From: Shewanella benthica
GTDB taxonomy: Bacteria; Pseudomonadota; Gammaproteobacteria; Enterobacterales; Shewanellaceae
DNA: 64,000 bases
Direction of reading: 5' to 3'
Assembly: GCA_023284085.1 (NCBI GenBank)
Contig: JAKVHY010000008.1
Coordinates: forward strand, 1-64,000
How positions within the stretch are numbered: the stretch's first letter is position 1; every line of letters begins with the position of its first letter. Below are positions 1 through 9,690 of the stretch, piece by piece. Below the pieces are notes generated by a model. The model saw only the letters and a program-made list of their open reading frames with translations. It made no database searches and was not told the DNA's origin. The position numbers were made by a program, and so were the translations under genes.

Positions 1-20
1 AAGCTTGAGAAACTTGCATA

Positions 21-53
21 AAAAATCCGAGACCTAGAGATAGGACTCGGATT
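21..53 (-). terminator. Rho-independent terminator of acs
   Basis: On the minus strand the stem AATCCGAG/CTCGGATT (with an inner CCTA/TAGG pairing) is followed directly by a run of T. It lies about 120 bases past the acs stop codon, so it most likely ends the acs transcript. Confidence 0.8.
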
Positions 54-173
54 CTGAAGCATCTAGAAGATCAGTCAACCGATCGATAAATCACTAAATG
101 ATCGGCATTACCCTCATGTGAGGGGCTAGCAAGATCACTGTCTATTTTCGAATCATGACTCGCTGCAAACCAG

Positions 174-2126
174 TTATTCGCTGCGGTTCAGGCGAGACTC
201 AATCAAGACATCGATAACAGCCGGATCGGCCAGTGTCGATGAGTCACCTAAGTTGCTCACTTCGTTTGCGGCAATCTTTCTCAGGAAGCGGCGCATGATC
301 TTACCCGATCGTGTCTTAGGCAGGCCGCTGGCCCATTGAATAAGATCCGGTGTTGCCAGGGCGCCAATCTCTTTTCTTACCCATTTTCTCAGGTCTTGGC
401 GAAGCTCTTCAGATTCTACCGTGCCTCTGGTGAGTGTGACGTAAGCGTAGATACCTTGACCCTTGATATCATGGGGGTAACCCACCACAGCAGCTTCTGC
501 CACACTTTCATGTGAAACTAAAGCGCTCTCTACCTCGGCGGTGCCGAGTCTATGGCCAGATACGTTGATCACATCATCGACTCGACCCGTTATCCAGTAA
601 TAACCGTCTTCATCACGTTTTGCGCCGTCACCGGTGAAGTACATGCCGCGGAAAGTCTTGAAGTACGTCAGTGCAAATCTGTCATGATCACCAAAAACGG
701 TACGCATCTGTCCGGGCCAAGAATCGAGTATGACCAGGTTACCTTCGGCCACACCTTCTATGATGTTACCCATGTTATCGACAAGTGCAGGTTGCACGCC
801 GAAGAAGGGGCGGGTAGCCGAGCCAGGCTTAGTGTCGATAGCGCCGGGCAGTGGGCTGATCAGAATGCCACCGGTTTCGGTCTGCCACCAGGTATCGACA
901 ATGGGGCACTGCTCGTGACCTATGACTTCGTTATACCAGCGCCAAGCTTCAGGGTTAATTGGCTCACCAACGGATCCCATGATGCGCAGAGAGCTGCCAT
1001 CGAACTTATCAAATTGTTCCTTGCCTTCTGCCATCAGGGCGCGGATTAGCGTAGGTGCGGTATAGAGTATGTTGACCTTATGGCGATCGACAATTTCACC
1101 TAAACGAGAAGGTGTTGGATAGTTAGGTACGCCTTCATGGATCAGTACGGTGGCAGCATTGGCAAGCGGGCCATAGACCATATAGGAGTGACCAGTAATC
1201 CAACCCACATCAGCGGTACACCAGTAGACTTCACCGTCTTTATAATCGAACACATATTCATGGGTCATGGACGCGTAGACCATGTAACCACCTGTGGTAT
1301 GGAGCACACCTTTAGGGTTACCGGTCGAGCCTGAAGTATAAAGCAAAAATAGAGGATCTTCGGCGCCCATCTCTTCGGGTACGCAATGCTCAGAGGCTGT
1401 TTCCATGACAGTATCCCACTTGATGTCACGACCTTCTTGCCAATTGACATCGCCACCGGTGCGCTCGAGAACGATGACACGCTCTACACAAGTCACATCC
1501 GGGTGAGACAGTGCCTGATCGATATTGGCCTTGAGCGGAATAATACGACCGGCACGCACGCCCTCATCGGCGGTGACGATAACCTTAGAGTTACCATCTA
1601 TGACGCGTGTGGCAATGGAGTCCGGTGAGAAACCACCAAATATCACTGAGTGAACCGCACCAATGCGAGCACAGGCCAACATGGCAACGGCAGCTTCCGG
1701 GACCATGGGCATGTATATGGTGACCACATCGCCACGTCTCACACCTTGGCTTTTTAATGCATTGGCAAACTTACACACATCTTTGTGTAATTGACCGTAA
1801 GTAATGGTGCGTTGATCTTTAGCATCATCGCCTTCCCAGATAATGGCGACCTTGTCGGCATTTTTTTCAAGGTGACGGTCTAAGCAGTTGGCCGAGGCGT
1901 TGAGTGTGCCGTCATAGAACCAATTGATTGACAGGTTATGATCGTCGAATGAGGTTTTCTTTACCTTAGTGAAGGGCTTAATCCAATCGATGCGTTGGCC
2001 GTGCTCTCTCCAGAAACCTTCAGGATTCACAATCGACTCTTGATACATTTTTTTGTATTTTTCTTCGTTTATATGTGCGTTTTCAGCGATTTCGCTGGGA
2101 ACTTTGTAGAGAGACTGCGTGCTCAT
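174..2126 (-). CDS. acs: Acetyl-CoA synthetase (AMP-forming)
   Basis: Acs activates acetate to acetyl-CoA through an acetyl-adenylate in the cytoplasm and is the high-affinity acetate scavenging enzyme. The 650-residue product is the usual family length. It has the ATP-binding loop [12 protein letters not shown] near residue 265, the WWQTETGG core motif, and the C-terminal [11 protein letters not shown] motif whose Lys609 is the position acetylated in characterised enzymes. The ATG is preceded by AAGGGAAG. The gene diverges from a CrbS-like sensor kinase, and a TTAGAC-N4-GTCTA palindrome lies about 65 bases upstream of the start, suggesting control by the CrbR-like regulator further along. 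A terminator follows. The family assignment is secure; the regulation is inferred. Confidence 0.97.
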   Translation of the reverse strand: MSTQSLYKVPSEIAENAHINEEKYKKMYQESIVNPEGFWREHGQRIDWIKPFTKVKKTSFDDHNLSINWFYDGTLNASANCLDRHLEKNADKVAIIWEGDDAKDQRTITYGQLHKDVCKFANALKSQGVRRGDVVTIYMPMVPEAAVAMLACARIGAVHSVIFGGFSPDSIATRVIDGNSKVIVTADEGVRAGRIIPLKANIDQALSHPDVTCVERVIVLERTGGDVNWQEGRDIKWDTVMETASEHCVPEEMGAEDPLFLLYTSGSTGNPKGVLHTTGGYMVYASMTHEYVFDYKDGEVYWCTADVGWITGHSYMVYGPLANAATVLIHEGVPNYPTPSRLGEIVDRHKVNILYTAPTLIRALMAEGKEQFDKFDGSSLRIMGSVGEPINPEAWRWYNEVIGHEQCPIVDTWWQTETGGILISPLPGAIDTKPGSATRPFFGVQPALVDNMGNIIEGVAEGNLVILDSWPGQMRTVFGDHDRFALTYFKTFRGMYFTGDGAKRDEDGYYWITGRVDDVINVSGHRLGTAEVESALVSHESVAEAAVVGYPHDIKGQGIYAYVTLTRGTVESEELRQDLRKWVRKEIGALATPDLIQWASGLPKTRSGKIMRRFLRKIAANEVSNLGDSSTLADPAVIDVLIESRLNRSE

Positions 2127-2189
2127 GGGGCTTCCCTTATATCTAATGAGATTAGGTTCAGTATGTAGGTTTCGGGGCTATTTGCTCTA

Positions 2190-2205
2190 TTAGACCTTGG
2201 TCTAG
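2190..2205. promoter_or_regulatory. Candidate CrbR operator between acs and the sensor kinase
   Basis: The sequence TTAGACCTTGGTCTAG is an inverted repeat with arms TTAGAC and GTCTA(G) around a 4-base centre. It sits in the divergent acs/kinase gap, 65 to 80 bases from the acs start. The same arms recur at 8918-8933 upstream of the LuxR-type regulator. The binding protein is inferred, not shown. Confidence 0.5.
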
Positions 2206-2303
2206 TACAAAAATATCCTTTGTTTTTAGTCTGTTGTCAATAAACTCATGTCTGGATTTAATCTTCTATTTAACGCACAATGAGCATAAAAAATGAGAGT
2301 CAT

Positions 2304-5300
2304 ATGAATCTGACCATAGTGGTTGGCGTTATTGCCGTTTTTTATGTTTGTCTGCTGTTCCTACTCGCGTGGGGAGCGGAGCGTTGGTTCAGTAAAATAA
2401 CCAAGAAGATCCAGGTGTGGATCTATGGCTTGAGTCTGGCTGTTTACTGCTCATCCTGGAGTTTTCTCGGCACGGTCGGCCAGTCGGCCCAAGACCTCTG
2501 GTCTTTCTTACCTATATTTATCGGCCCCATCCTCATCTTTACCTTAGGCTTTGGTCTGCTGCGAAAGATGGTGATTGTCTCTAAAACCCACAACATCACT
2601 TCGGTGGCTGATTTTATTGCCGCCCGGTATGGCAAGTCTCAATTATTGGCGGTCATCGTCACTTTAATTGCGCTATTTGGCATCATGCCCTACATCGCCT
2701 TGCAGCTTAAGGCCATGGTATTTAGCCTCAATCTGTTTCAGCCCGATGACTCTCCCTTCGATGGTGCCCAGATATCCTTGATCATCACGGCTGTACTGGC
2801 CGTGTTTGCCATCTTATTTGGTACCCGAAAACTCGATGCTACCGAGCATAATCCCGGCATGATGTTGGCCATCGCCTTCGAGTCTTTGGTCAAGTTAGCG
2901 GCATTTTTACTGGTCGGTGCGGTGATAAGTTTTGGTTATTTCGATGGGTTCGGTGATATCTGGCGCCAGGCGGCGGAGCGAAACTTGATCAGCGAGCCTA
3001 GCCTTAGACTGGAGTCCCTGATGCCTCAGCTCTTGGTGGGTATGGCGGCTTTCCTGTGCATGCCCAGACAGTTCCATGTGATGATGGTGGAGTGTATGGA
3101 TGAGAAAAGTCTATTAAAAGCGCGCTGGATATTTCCCATCTATCTATTGCTGTTTGGCCTGTTTGTCGCGCCATTAGCCTTAGCAGGAAAGCTGATTTTA
3201 GGGGATTCGGTTGCCGCCGATACTTATGTGATTAACTTGCCTTTAGCCTTAGATCAACCCATGTTGGCCGTGGTGGCCCTGCTCGGTACACTTTCTGCCG
3301 CGACCGGCATGGTGGTGGTTGCTGTGGTCACCATCAGCGTGATGGTGAGTAACGAATGGCTGGTGCCCATCATGTTACGCACCGGGAAAATTAAGCAGAA
3401 AAATTTCAGTCAGTTTTCTCAGTTTTTGCTCAATGCCCGCCGCTTGTCGATCATTGTCATCTTAGGCTTAGGTTATTTCAGCTATCTCACCTTTATGGAC
3501 AGCGACTCCCTCTCGGCGCTGGGGATGTTATCCTTCGGCGCCTTCGCTCAACTGGGACCTGCGCTCATAGGTGGTATGTATTGGAAGCATGGCAATCGCT
3601 CCGGGGTGTTACTTGGCCTGCTGGTTGGCTTCGGTCTCTGGTGTTACATCTTAGTCAAGGGAGCGTACGCTGCCAGCGGTGTGTTTGGCAGTGATTTTGG
3701 TCTGCTGGAGACGATTAATCCCAATGTAAGAGATATTTTAACCGCCTTACTCGCCAACTTAGCTTGCTATATTTTAGGCTCTATCTGGTTTAGGGCCGGA
3801 GTATCGGAGCGTATTCAAGCCAGTGAGTTTGTCACTCCCGGGGCGCTGAAGAATAGCAGCAGCCGCAAGGGAGCCCCCATCTCTCAGCAAGATCTCTTGA
3901 TCCTGGCGAGCCGGTTCGTCAGCCCGACTCGCGCCTATGAGAGTTTTTCTCGATTTTCCGAAGAAGCAGTAAAGAGTGACAGTTGGCATAAGGCGGCTCC
4001 TGCCGAGCTTATCGCCCACACTGAGCATATTCTGGCTGGGGTATTAGGGGGCTCGAGTGCGGCCTTGGTGATGGATTCTGTGTTGCAGGGCAGGGATCTG
4101 GCTCTGGATGAAGTGTTTAATCTGGTCGATGAAGCCTCTTCCAAGATAATTCTCAGCCAAGACATGTTGCGCGGAGCCATAGAACACGCCTATGAAGGCA
4201 TGAGTGTGGTGGATAAAGACTTAAAGCTGGTGGCCTGGAATCATAAATACTCCGAGCTATATCAATACCCGACAGGTTTTCTCAAAGAGGGAATGCCCAT
4301 CAGTGAGGTGGTGCGTTTCAACGCCGAACGTGGTTTTTGTGGTGCGGGTGAAATAGAGGAGCAGGTTAATAAGCGGGTGCAGCACATGATAAACGGCACC
4401 GCCCATGTGTCGGAGCGAGAGAGGCAAGACGGCAAGGTGATCAAAATACAGGGCAATCCTATGCCGGGTGGCGGTTTCGTGATGACCTTCACCGATATCA
4501 CTCAGTATCGTGAACATGCTAAGGCCCTGCAGGAGGTGAACGATTCTCTGGAGGCAAGGGTGAAGGAGAGGACCTATGAGCTGGCGATGTTAAACAGTCA
4601 GTTATTGGAGTCTAAGGCTCAGGAAGAGATGGCTAATGCCTCTAAGAGTAAATTTTTGGCTGCTGTGGGCCATGACTTGATGCAGCCCTTGAATGCGGCG
4701 AGATTATTTACCGCCTCCTTGTCTCAATATCCAAACTTAGATCAGGAGAGCAAGACGACACTCTCCCATGTAAACAGCTCACTCAAGATTGCCGGTGAGC
4801 TGCTCACGGATCTGTTGGATATCTCTAAGCTCGACTCGGGCGTGGTGGATGTCAATCGTCGTGACTTTGCTATCTCAGAATTGCTCGATGGTCTGGCGGT
4901 AGAATTTGCTGCCATGGCCCAAGATTATCAAATTAAGTTCAGTATGGTGCCCAGTACTGCCTCCGTTAACTCAGATCTGAGTCTGCTCAGGCGAATACTG
5001 CAAAACTTTTTGACCAATGCCTATCGCTACGCCAAGGGAAATCGCGTCTTGCTCGGCTGCCGTCATCGGGGAGATTATCTTGAAATCCAGGTACTGGATA
5101 CTGGGTGTGGTATCGATGAGAGTGAAATTTCGGAGATTTTCAAAGAGTTTAAGCGTCTGGATAACCCCACCAGTAAGAGCGTCAGCGGCCTGGGTCTTGG
5201 TTTAGCGATTGCCGATCGGATCAGTCGGGTATTGGAGCATGAGATCAAGGTGGATTCAATTCTTGGTCAAGGTTCAGTGTTCTCAATCAGCGTCCCTATG

Positions 5301-5726
5301 GGCAAGATAATTACTGAGACGCAGGTGAAAAAAACGGCGGCCATGATCCAGCCTTTAGCCGGTGTTAAGGTACTGTGCATCGATAATGAAGAAACGATTT
5401 TGGCGGGACTGGATAGTTTACTCAGCCGTTGGCAGTGTGAAGTGATCTGTGCCACCGATCTTGCCGATGCCAGAATTAAACTGGGTCTTAAAGGGGTCGC
5501 ACCGGACATAGTATTAGCCGATTATCATCTGGATAATGACGAAAATGGTGTCGATGCTATGGATGGCATACGTGCCCTATATGGCAGCCATCTTCCTGGC
5601 GTACTTATCACCGCCAATACCAATAAAGAGCTGGTGGATGAAGTTGAGCGTAAGGGGTATCGCTATATGGCGAAGATGGTGAAGCCCGCCGCGTTGAGAG
5701 CCTTGATCTCGAGCCTAGTTAAATGA
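2304..5726 (+). CDS. crbS: CrbS/MxtR-type transporter-sensor hybrid histidine kinase
   Basis: This very large membrane sensor (1140 residues from this start) joins a sodium:solute symporter-like domain of about 13 membrane segments (residues 1-500) to a PAS region (about 630-730), a short coiled coil, a HisKA domain with GHDLMQPLNAARLF, an HATPase domain (DTGCGID, GLGLGLAIADRI), and a C-terminal receiver with the phospho-aspartate in LADYHLD. Known CrbS/MxtR proteins have this architecture and drive acs expression through a LuxR-type partner. It is divergent from acs and a CrbR-like regulator lies 2.4 kb downstream. I chose the ATG at 2304 because GAGAG precedes it; an ATG at 2280 in frame has no visible ribosome site. 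Whether the symporter part transports acetate or only senses flux cannot be read here. Confidence 0.85.
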   Translation: MNLTIVVGVIAVFYVCLLFLLAWGAERWFSKITKKIQVWIYGLSLAVYCSSWSFLGTVGQSAQDLWSFLPIFIGPILIFTLGFGLLRKMVIVSKTHNITSVADFIAARYGKSQLLAVIVTLIALFGIMPYIALQLKAMVFSLNLFQPDDSPFDGAQISLIITAVLAVFAILFGTRKLDATEHNPGMMLAIAFESLVKLAAFLLVGAVISFGYFDGFGDIWRQAAERNLISEPSLRLESLMPQLLVGMAAFLCMPRQFHVMMVECMDEKSLLKARWIFPIYLLLFGLFVAPLALAGKLILGDSVAADTYVINLPLALDQPMLAVVALLGTLSAATGMVVVAVVTISVMVSNEWLVPIMLRTGKIKQKNFSQFSQFLLNARRLSIIVILGLGYFSYLTFMDSDSLSALGMLSFGAFAQLGPALIGGMYWKHGNRSGVLLGLLVGFGLWCYILVKGAYAASGVFGSDFGLLETINPNVRDILTALLANLACYILGSIWFRAGVSERIQASEFVTPGALKNSSSRKGAPISQQDLLILASRFVSPTRAYESFSRFSEEAVKSDSWHKAAPAELIAHTEHILAGVLGGSSAALVMDSVLQGRDLALDEVFNLVDEASSKIILSQDMLRGAIEHAYEGMSVVDKDLKLVAWNHKYSELYQYPTGFLKEGMPISEVVRFNAERGFCGAGEIEEQVNKRVQHMINGTAHVSERERQDGKVIKIQGNPMPGGGFVMTFTDITQYREHAKALQEVNDSLEARVKERTYELAMLNSQLLESKAQEEMANASKSKFLAAVGHDLMQPLNAARLFTASLSQYPNLDQESKTTLSHVNSSLKIAGELLTDLLDISKLDSGVVDVNRRDFAISELLDGLAVEFAAMAQDYQIKFSMVPSTASVNSDLSLLRRILQNFLTNAYRYAKGNRVLLGCRHRGDYLEIQVLDTGCGIDESEISEIFKEFKRLDNPTSKSVSGLGLGLAIADRISRVLEHEIKVDSILGQGSVFSISVPMGKIITETQVKKTAAMIQPLAGVKVLCIDNEETILAGLDSLLSRWQCEVICATDLADARIKLGLKGVAPDIVLADYHLDNDENGVDAMDGIRALYGSHLPGVLITANTNKELVDEVERKGYRYMAKMVKPAALRALISSLVK

Positions 5727-5823
5727 TTCGTTTGAAATGTGATGGTCTGACCCTATAGATTGTCTCTCTCTGGGAAGGTGTTTTCTAGACTTGTGTGAAT
5801 AAGAATATTTGGAGTGGAGTTTG

Positions 5824-6435
5824 ATGCAAACAGTAGTCATTGTTAATAGAGTCGTAAGGCCTTCGAAAGTTGTGTGTGTGGGACGCAACTATGTCGAGCA
5901 CATCAAGGAGCTCAATAATGAGGTGCCCGATGAGATGGTGCTGTTTGTTAAGCCAAATTCGGCGATCTCAACTGAGCTGGTGAGTTTTCATCAAGAGGCG
6001 ATACATTATGAGGCCGAGTTATGTTTTGTGGTTGAGAATGAACAATTTAGTGCCGTAGGCCTTGGACTAGACCTTACTAAGCGAGGACTGCAGAGTCGAC
6101 TCAAAGCCCAGGGACTTCCCTGGGAGAGAGCAAAGGCATTTGATGGTTCTGTGGTATTTTCTGAATTTGTTGCCATCGAGAGTGTAAGTGAGAACCTGTC
6201 GTTTGAGCTGATGATCAATGATGTAAGAATACAAGTTGGCAATATCGCGTTAATGCTGATTAAACCCGAGAAAATCTTGGCCGAGATACAGAGCTTTATG
6301 AGTTTAATCGACGGGGATATCGTGATGACTGGCACGCCTAAGGGGGTTGGAGTCGTTAACAGAGACGATAAGTTCAACGCTAAGCTTTACGATAAAGAGC
6401 GGTTACTGACACAAGCTTGTTGGACCGCTCAATAA
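5824..6435 (+). CDS. Fumarylacetoacetate hydrolase family protein
   Basis: This 203-residue protein has the compact FAH fold of the YcgM type: CVGRNYVEHIKEL near the N-terminus, the acidic metal-binding pair in IHYEAELCFVVE, and the closing VMTGTPKGVGVV segment. Family members use a divalent metal to hydrolyse or decarboxylate beta-diketo acids such as acylpyruvates; the true substrate is not visible. The ATG at 5824 has GGAG at a good distance, so the longer TTG reading from 5809 is not needed. It follows the sensor kinase by about 100 bases with no clear terminator between, but no functional link to acetate control is evident. Confidence 0.85.
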   Translation: MQTVVIVNRVVRPSKVVCVGRNYVEHIKELNNEVPDEMVLFVKPNSAISTELVSFHQEAIHYEAELCFVVENEQFSAVGLGLDLTKRGLQSRLKAQGLPWERAKAFDGSVVFSEFVAIESVSENLSFELMINDVRIQVGNIALMLIKPEKILAEIQSFMSLIDGDIVMTGTPKGVGVVNRDDKFNAKLYDKERLLTQACWTAQ

Positions 6436-6645
6436 GTCCCGTATTCTACCTCCTGTAAAATTGTTAAGCCTGTTTAAGGCAAGATGTTCGCTCTTGCCTT
6501 GCTGTCGCTACTGTCTGTTACTAAGACGTGTCCACTTCCGTAAAAAATAAATGACTCTAATCAGAGATTATATCCGTAAACGTCCTTGTATAGGCCTAGA
6601 TTAGTCTTATTTCTAGCACCTTGTAAAATATTTCAATCAAGTGTG

Positions 6646-6673
6646 TTGACGAGAAAATAGCCTGCTATATACT
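6646..6673 (+). promoter_or_regulatory. Sigma-70 promoter for the PuuB-like oxidase
   Basis: A -35 TTGACG and a -10 TATACT are separated by 16 bases, which predicts a start near 6680, about 70 bases before the gene. The rest of the 315-base gap (6436-6750) holds nothing else I can name apart from the palindrome at 6681. Confidence 0.6.
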
Positions 6674-6680
6674 GAAATTG

Positions 6681-6694
6681 TTTACACGTGTAAA
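6681..6694. promoter_or_regulatory. Perfect 14-bp palindrome at the transcription start
   Basis: TTTACACGTGTAAA is a perfect palindrome lying at the predicted +1 of the promoter at 6646-6673, the place where a repressor would block transcription. The cognate regulator is not identified in the window. Confidence 0.5.
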
Positions 6695-6750
6695 AAATGT
6701 AAAACAACAAAGCCAGCAAGATTTGCCTTAGCAAACAGACGGAGAGCTCT

Positions 6751-8040
6751 ATGTCAGAACAACGCTGTGATTCTTATTACAACGCCACCATCAATGATGA
6801 AACACATTATCCACGGCTGGAGGAAGACATTCGGGTCGATGTGGTCATCATAGGCGGCGGGTTTACCGGTGTTGCGACTGCGGTGGAGCTGGCGGAAAAA
6901 GGCATTAAAGTCGCCATCTTAGAGGCGAACAAGATAGCCTGGGGCGCTACCGGGCGTAATGGCGGCCAGGTGACCGGCAGTTTGTCTGGCGATGCCGCCA
7001 TGACGAAACAGCTGAGAAATCGCATAGGCTCCGAAGCGGAAGATTATGTCTGGGATCTCAGGTGGCGCGGGCATGAGATCATCAAGAGCCGGGTAGCCAA
7101 ATATAATATCGACTGCGATCTTAAGTTTGGTCATCTGCATACCGCTTACAAACCCGCTCACATGGCAGAGATGGAAAAGACCTATGAAGAAGCGCTCTTA
7201 AGAGGCATGGGTGATGAGCTGTGTCTGTTGTCGAAGCAGGAGATCCCTGACTATCTGGAGACGCCCCTGTATCATGGCGGACTACTCAATAAACGCAATA
7301 TGCACCTGCATTCGGTCAACCTGTGTATCGGTGAGGCGAGGGCGGCAGAGATGCAAGGTGCATTGATCTTCGAACATTCGGCGGTTGTTGAAATCTGTGA
7401 TGGTGACTTACCGGTAGTCAGAACAGAACATGGCTCCATCACCGCCAACAGCGTCCTATTGGCGGGAAATGCCTACCATAAACTAGCACGTAATAAACTC
7501 AGTGGCATGTTGTTTCCCGCATCTCTGGGGAATTGCGCCACGGTAAAGCTCTCCGCCGATGTCGCTAAGGCGATAAATCCTCATGATGTTGCTGTGTACG
7601 ACAGCCGGTTTGTACTCGATTATTATCGAATGACGGCGGATAATCGGCTTATGTTCGGTGGTGGTACAAATTACTCGGGACGGGACTCGAAAAATCTGGC
7701 TGCTGAATTACGCCCGGCACTCGAGCGGACATTTCCTCGTTTGAAGGGAGTTGATATCGAGTTCGAATGGACTGGTATGGCCGGTATCGTGGTGAATCGT
7801 ATTCCACAGCTGGGTAAAGTATCGCCTAATGTCTTTTATTGCCAAGGATACTCGGGCCATGGACTGGCAACGTCCCATATCATGGGGGAGATCATGTCCA
7901 AGGCAATCATAGGTCAGTTAACTGAGTTTGACTTGTTTGCCGGGATGAAACATATCCGCATTCCCATGAATGAATGGCTGGGTAATCAGGCTATGGCACT
8001 GGGGATGACCTACTACCGGATGATGGAGCATTTTCGTTAA
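6751..8040 (+). CDS. puuB: PuuB-like FAD-dependent amine oxidoreductase
   Basis: The 429-residue protein belongs to the DAO family and matches the gamma-glutamylputrescine oxidase type along its length. It has a Rossmann FAD motif VVIIGGGFTGVATAVELAEKG (about residues 29-49), the GATGRNGGQ flavin loop, LLDYYR-like YYRMTADNRLMFGGG, and the C-terminal YCQGYSGHGLATSH motif. Members oxidise secondary or gamma-glutamylated amines, producing an aldehyde and hydrogen peroxide. No other puu genes are adjacent, so the substrate is inferred from similarity and could be another amino compound. It is monocistronic: a promoter with a palindrome lies upstream and a strong bidirectional terminator downstream. 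GGAGAG precedes the ATG. Confidence 0.8.
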   Translation: MSEQRCDSYYNATINDETHYPRLEEDIRVDVVIIGGGFTGVATAVELAEKGIKVAILEANKIAWGATGRNGGQVTGSLSGDAAMTKQLRNRIGSEAEDYVWDLRWRGHEIIKSRVAKYNIDCDLKFGHLHTAYKPAHMAEMEKTYEEALLRGMGDELCLLSKQEIPDYLETPLYHGGLLNKRNMHLHSVNLCIGEARAAEMQGALIFEHSAVVEICDGDLPVVRTEHGSITANSVLLAGNAYHKLARNKLSGMLFPASLGNCATVKLSADVAKAINPHDVAVYDSRFVLDYYRMTADNRLMFGGGTNYSGRDSKNLAAELRPALERTFPRLKGVDIEFEWTGMAGIVVNRIPQLGKVSPNVFYCQGYSGHGLATSHIMGEIMSKAIIGQLTEFDLFAGMKHIRIPMNEWLGNQAMALGMTYYRMMEHFR

Positions 8041-8084
8041 TACTCTCCATTCATTTTTTATATTTTGTCGATTACTTCCCATAA

Positions 8085-8121
8085 ACAAAAAAACCAATCT
8101 AAACAGATTGGTTTTTTTGTT
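8085..8121. terminator. Bidirectional terminator
   Basis: AACCAATCT and AGATTGGTT form a stem with a 3-4 base loop, flanked by an A run on the left and a T run on the right. It serves the two convergent genes on either side. Confidence 0.85.
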
Positions 8122-8140
8122 TAATTACAGCTTTTCTAGA

Positions 8141-8800
8141 CTAGAGCTCCACTTTTTCCATCTCTAGCCGTTGCAATGAGATAACGGCTTGGGTGCGATT
8201 TCTTACGCCTAACTTACGAAATATCGCCGTGGCATGCGCCTTGATGGTGGCTTCCGATACGCCTAAGTCATAGGCTATCTGCTTATTGAGTAAGCCTTCG
8301 GCAAACATCTGCAGCACCTTGTATTGTTGTGGGGTGAGATCGGCAAGCTTACTGGCCACAAGAGCGGTAGCGTCTTCGTTTATTTCCTGTATCTCGGCAT
8401 GATCCGGTAACCAGATATCCCCATAGAGTACCGAGGCTAGGGCGGCAGCCAGTGTTTCCATCGAAGATGACTTAGGAATAAATCCTGAGCTACCATAATG
8501 GACGGCACGGCTGATGGTCATATTATCTTCATGGGCGGAGATAACGATGACAGGAAGATCGGCAAAGTGGGTTCGCAGATGGATAAGGGTCGAATACCCG
8601 TGAGAGCCAGGCATCTGAAGGTCTAACATGACTAAGTCATAGGTCTGGTGTTTATTTTCAAGCAGGTCCTGAAGTGCATTGGCACTGTCTGCTTCAAACC
8701 AGTTGGTGTTTGGGAAGGGACCACTCAAGGCTTGTCGTAAGGCGTTACGAAACAGCGGGTGGTCATCGGCAATAATAATGTTCAAATTTTCTAGCTTCAT
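8141..8800 (-). CDS. crbR: CrbR/ErdR-type LuxR-family response regulator
   Basis: The 219-residue protein has a receiver domain (acidic Asp12-Asp13, phospho-acceptor Asp60 in VMLDLQMPG, conserved Lys in FIPKSS) and a NarL/LuxR helix-turn-helix (LTPQQYKVLQ to the end, recognition region SEATIKAHATAIFRKLGV). In Vibrio and Pseudomonas the CrbR/ErdR relatives pair with CrbS/MxtR kinases and activate acs. Here both acs and such a kinase lie within 8 kb, and the gene has its own copy of the TTAGAC-N4-GTCTA palindrome about 120 bases upstream, so it may regulate itself. The pairing is an inference from architecture, neighbourhood and the shared site; a generic NarL-type regulator remains possible. 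Confidence 0.8.
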   Translation of the reverse strand: MKLENLNIIIADDHPLFRNALRQALSGPFPNTNWFEADSANALQDLLENKHQTYDLVMLDLQMPGSHGYSTLIHLRTHFADLPVIVISAHEDNMTISRAVHYGSSGFIPKSSSMETLAAALASVLYGDIWLPDHAEIQEINEDATALVASKLADLTPQQYKVLQMFAEGLLNKQIAYDLGVSEATIKAHATAIFRKLGVRNRTQAVISLQRLEMEKVEL

Positions 8801-8917
8801 GGCTTTATATTTTATTTCGTTGCGCGTGAAGATTACATCAATGTAACAGAAAAAGTATGGGGGGGACTATTGGTTTATGGGTATTTGGCGGTGATTTAGC
8901 CTTAAAGCCCGGTTTTA

Positions 8918-8933
8918 TTAGACTTAGGTCTAA
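8918..8933. promoter_or_regulatory. Candidate CrbR operator upstream of crbR
   Basis: TTAGACTTAGGTCTAA has perfect 6-base arms (TTAGAC/GTCTAA) around TTAG. It matches the site at 2190-2205 in arm sequence and spacing. It lies 118-133 bases before the regulator's start codon. Confidence 0.5.
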
Positions 8934-9022
8934 CTAGAGGCATACGGAGTTTCAGGGGATGAAAACTATCGGGCAATAATCAGGTCATCAAGGCAGTGAT
9001 TATGGTCACTGCCTTTTATGAT

Positions 9023-9451
9023 TTATGACTCTTGCGTCCAGACCTGGGTGGGATGTCTGTCATCATCTACGGCAACGAAGGTGAAGACGCCTCTAATGGC
9101 ATGCTCTCTGTGGTCTCTATACATGTCTTCTACATAGATATTCACTTCGACTTTTAAAGAGGTATTACCCACATGGATAACCCTGGCGATAATTTCGGCC
9201 AGGCTGCCAGCAGGAATCGCCTTGTTAAAATCAATCCTGTCCGAGCTTACCGTAACCAGAGGCTTACGGCAGAAGCGAGTGGCGGCGATAAAGGCGGTTT
9301 CGTCCATCCAGGCCAAGGCTTCGCCACCGAAGAGGGTGTTGTGGTGGTTGGTGATGGACGGAAATATGGCCTTGATGACACGGGCTTCGGATTGTTCTAT
9401 ACGGGCATTCATCATTGGTGAGCGAGATTCGGGAGTTTGGGGAAATGGCAT
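9023..9451 (-). CDS. Acyl-CoA thioesterase, hotdog fold
   Basis: This 142-residue protein is of the YciA/BACH thioesterase type, which hydrolyses acyl-CoA to free acid and CoA in the cytoplasm. The family signature HHNTLFGGEALAWMDETAFIAA is present near residues 37-58, followed by the second strand motif VTVSSDRIDFNKAIPAGSL. The usual length fits. The first ATG has AGG at 7 bases; two further ATGs at residues 13-14 lack a ribosome site. It sits between crbR and aroH on the same strand, separated from both by more than 200 bases, and is probably transcribed alone. Substrate chain length cannot be predicted. Confidence 0.85.
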   Translation of the reverse strand: MPFPQTPESRSPMMNARIEQSEARVIKAIFPSITNHHNTLFGGEALAWMDETAFIAATRFCRKPLVTVSSDRIDFNKAIPAGSLAEIIARVIHVGNTSLKVEVNIYVEDMYRDHREHAIRGVFTFVAVDDDRHPTQVWTQES

Positions 9452-9640
9452 ACGGCAACCTAAGGTTATGCTAGTTCAATATTGGCGGAATATAGGCGGA
9501 GAATTATAGTGAAACTTTCCGTCTAAAGGAAACATTATTAAACGAGTGTTTTATTGCCATTTTAAAAACCGATTATCTATGACTTAGCAGTGCCATTTGT
9601 TAAATAATAAGCTGATATTGAGCTTATTTCACCTAGATCA

Positions 9641-9677
9641 AAAAAAGGCTTCTTAGCAATGCTGAGAAGCCTTTTTT
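9641..9677 (-). terminator. Terminator of aroH
   Basis: On the minus strand AAGGCTTCT pairs with AGAAGCCTT (with inner AGC/GCT) and is followed by a T run. It lies just past the aroH stop codon; T-rich flanks on both sides would let it work in either direction. Confidence 0.85.
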
Positions 9678-9690
9678 ACGGGGTTAGCCT

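Noticed and set aside
552..1049. 165-codon plus-strand reading frame within acs
   Set aside because: It is fully contained in acs on the other strand and has no ribosome site or family resemblance.
6006..6377. 123-codon minus-strand frame inside the FAH gene
   Set aside because: Antisense shadow of a conserved gene, no ribosome site.
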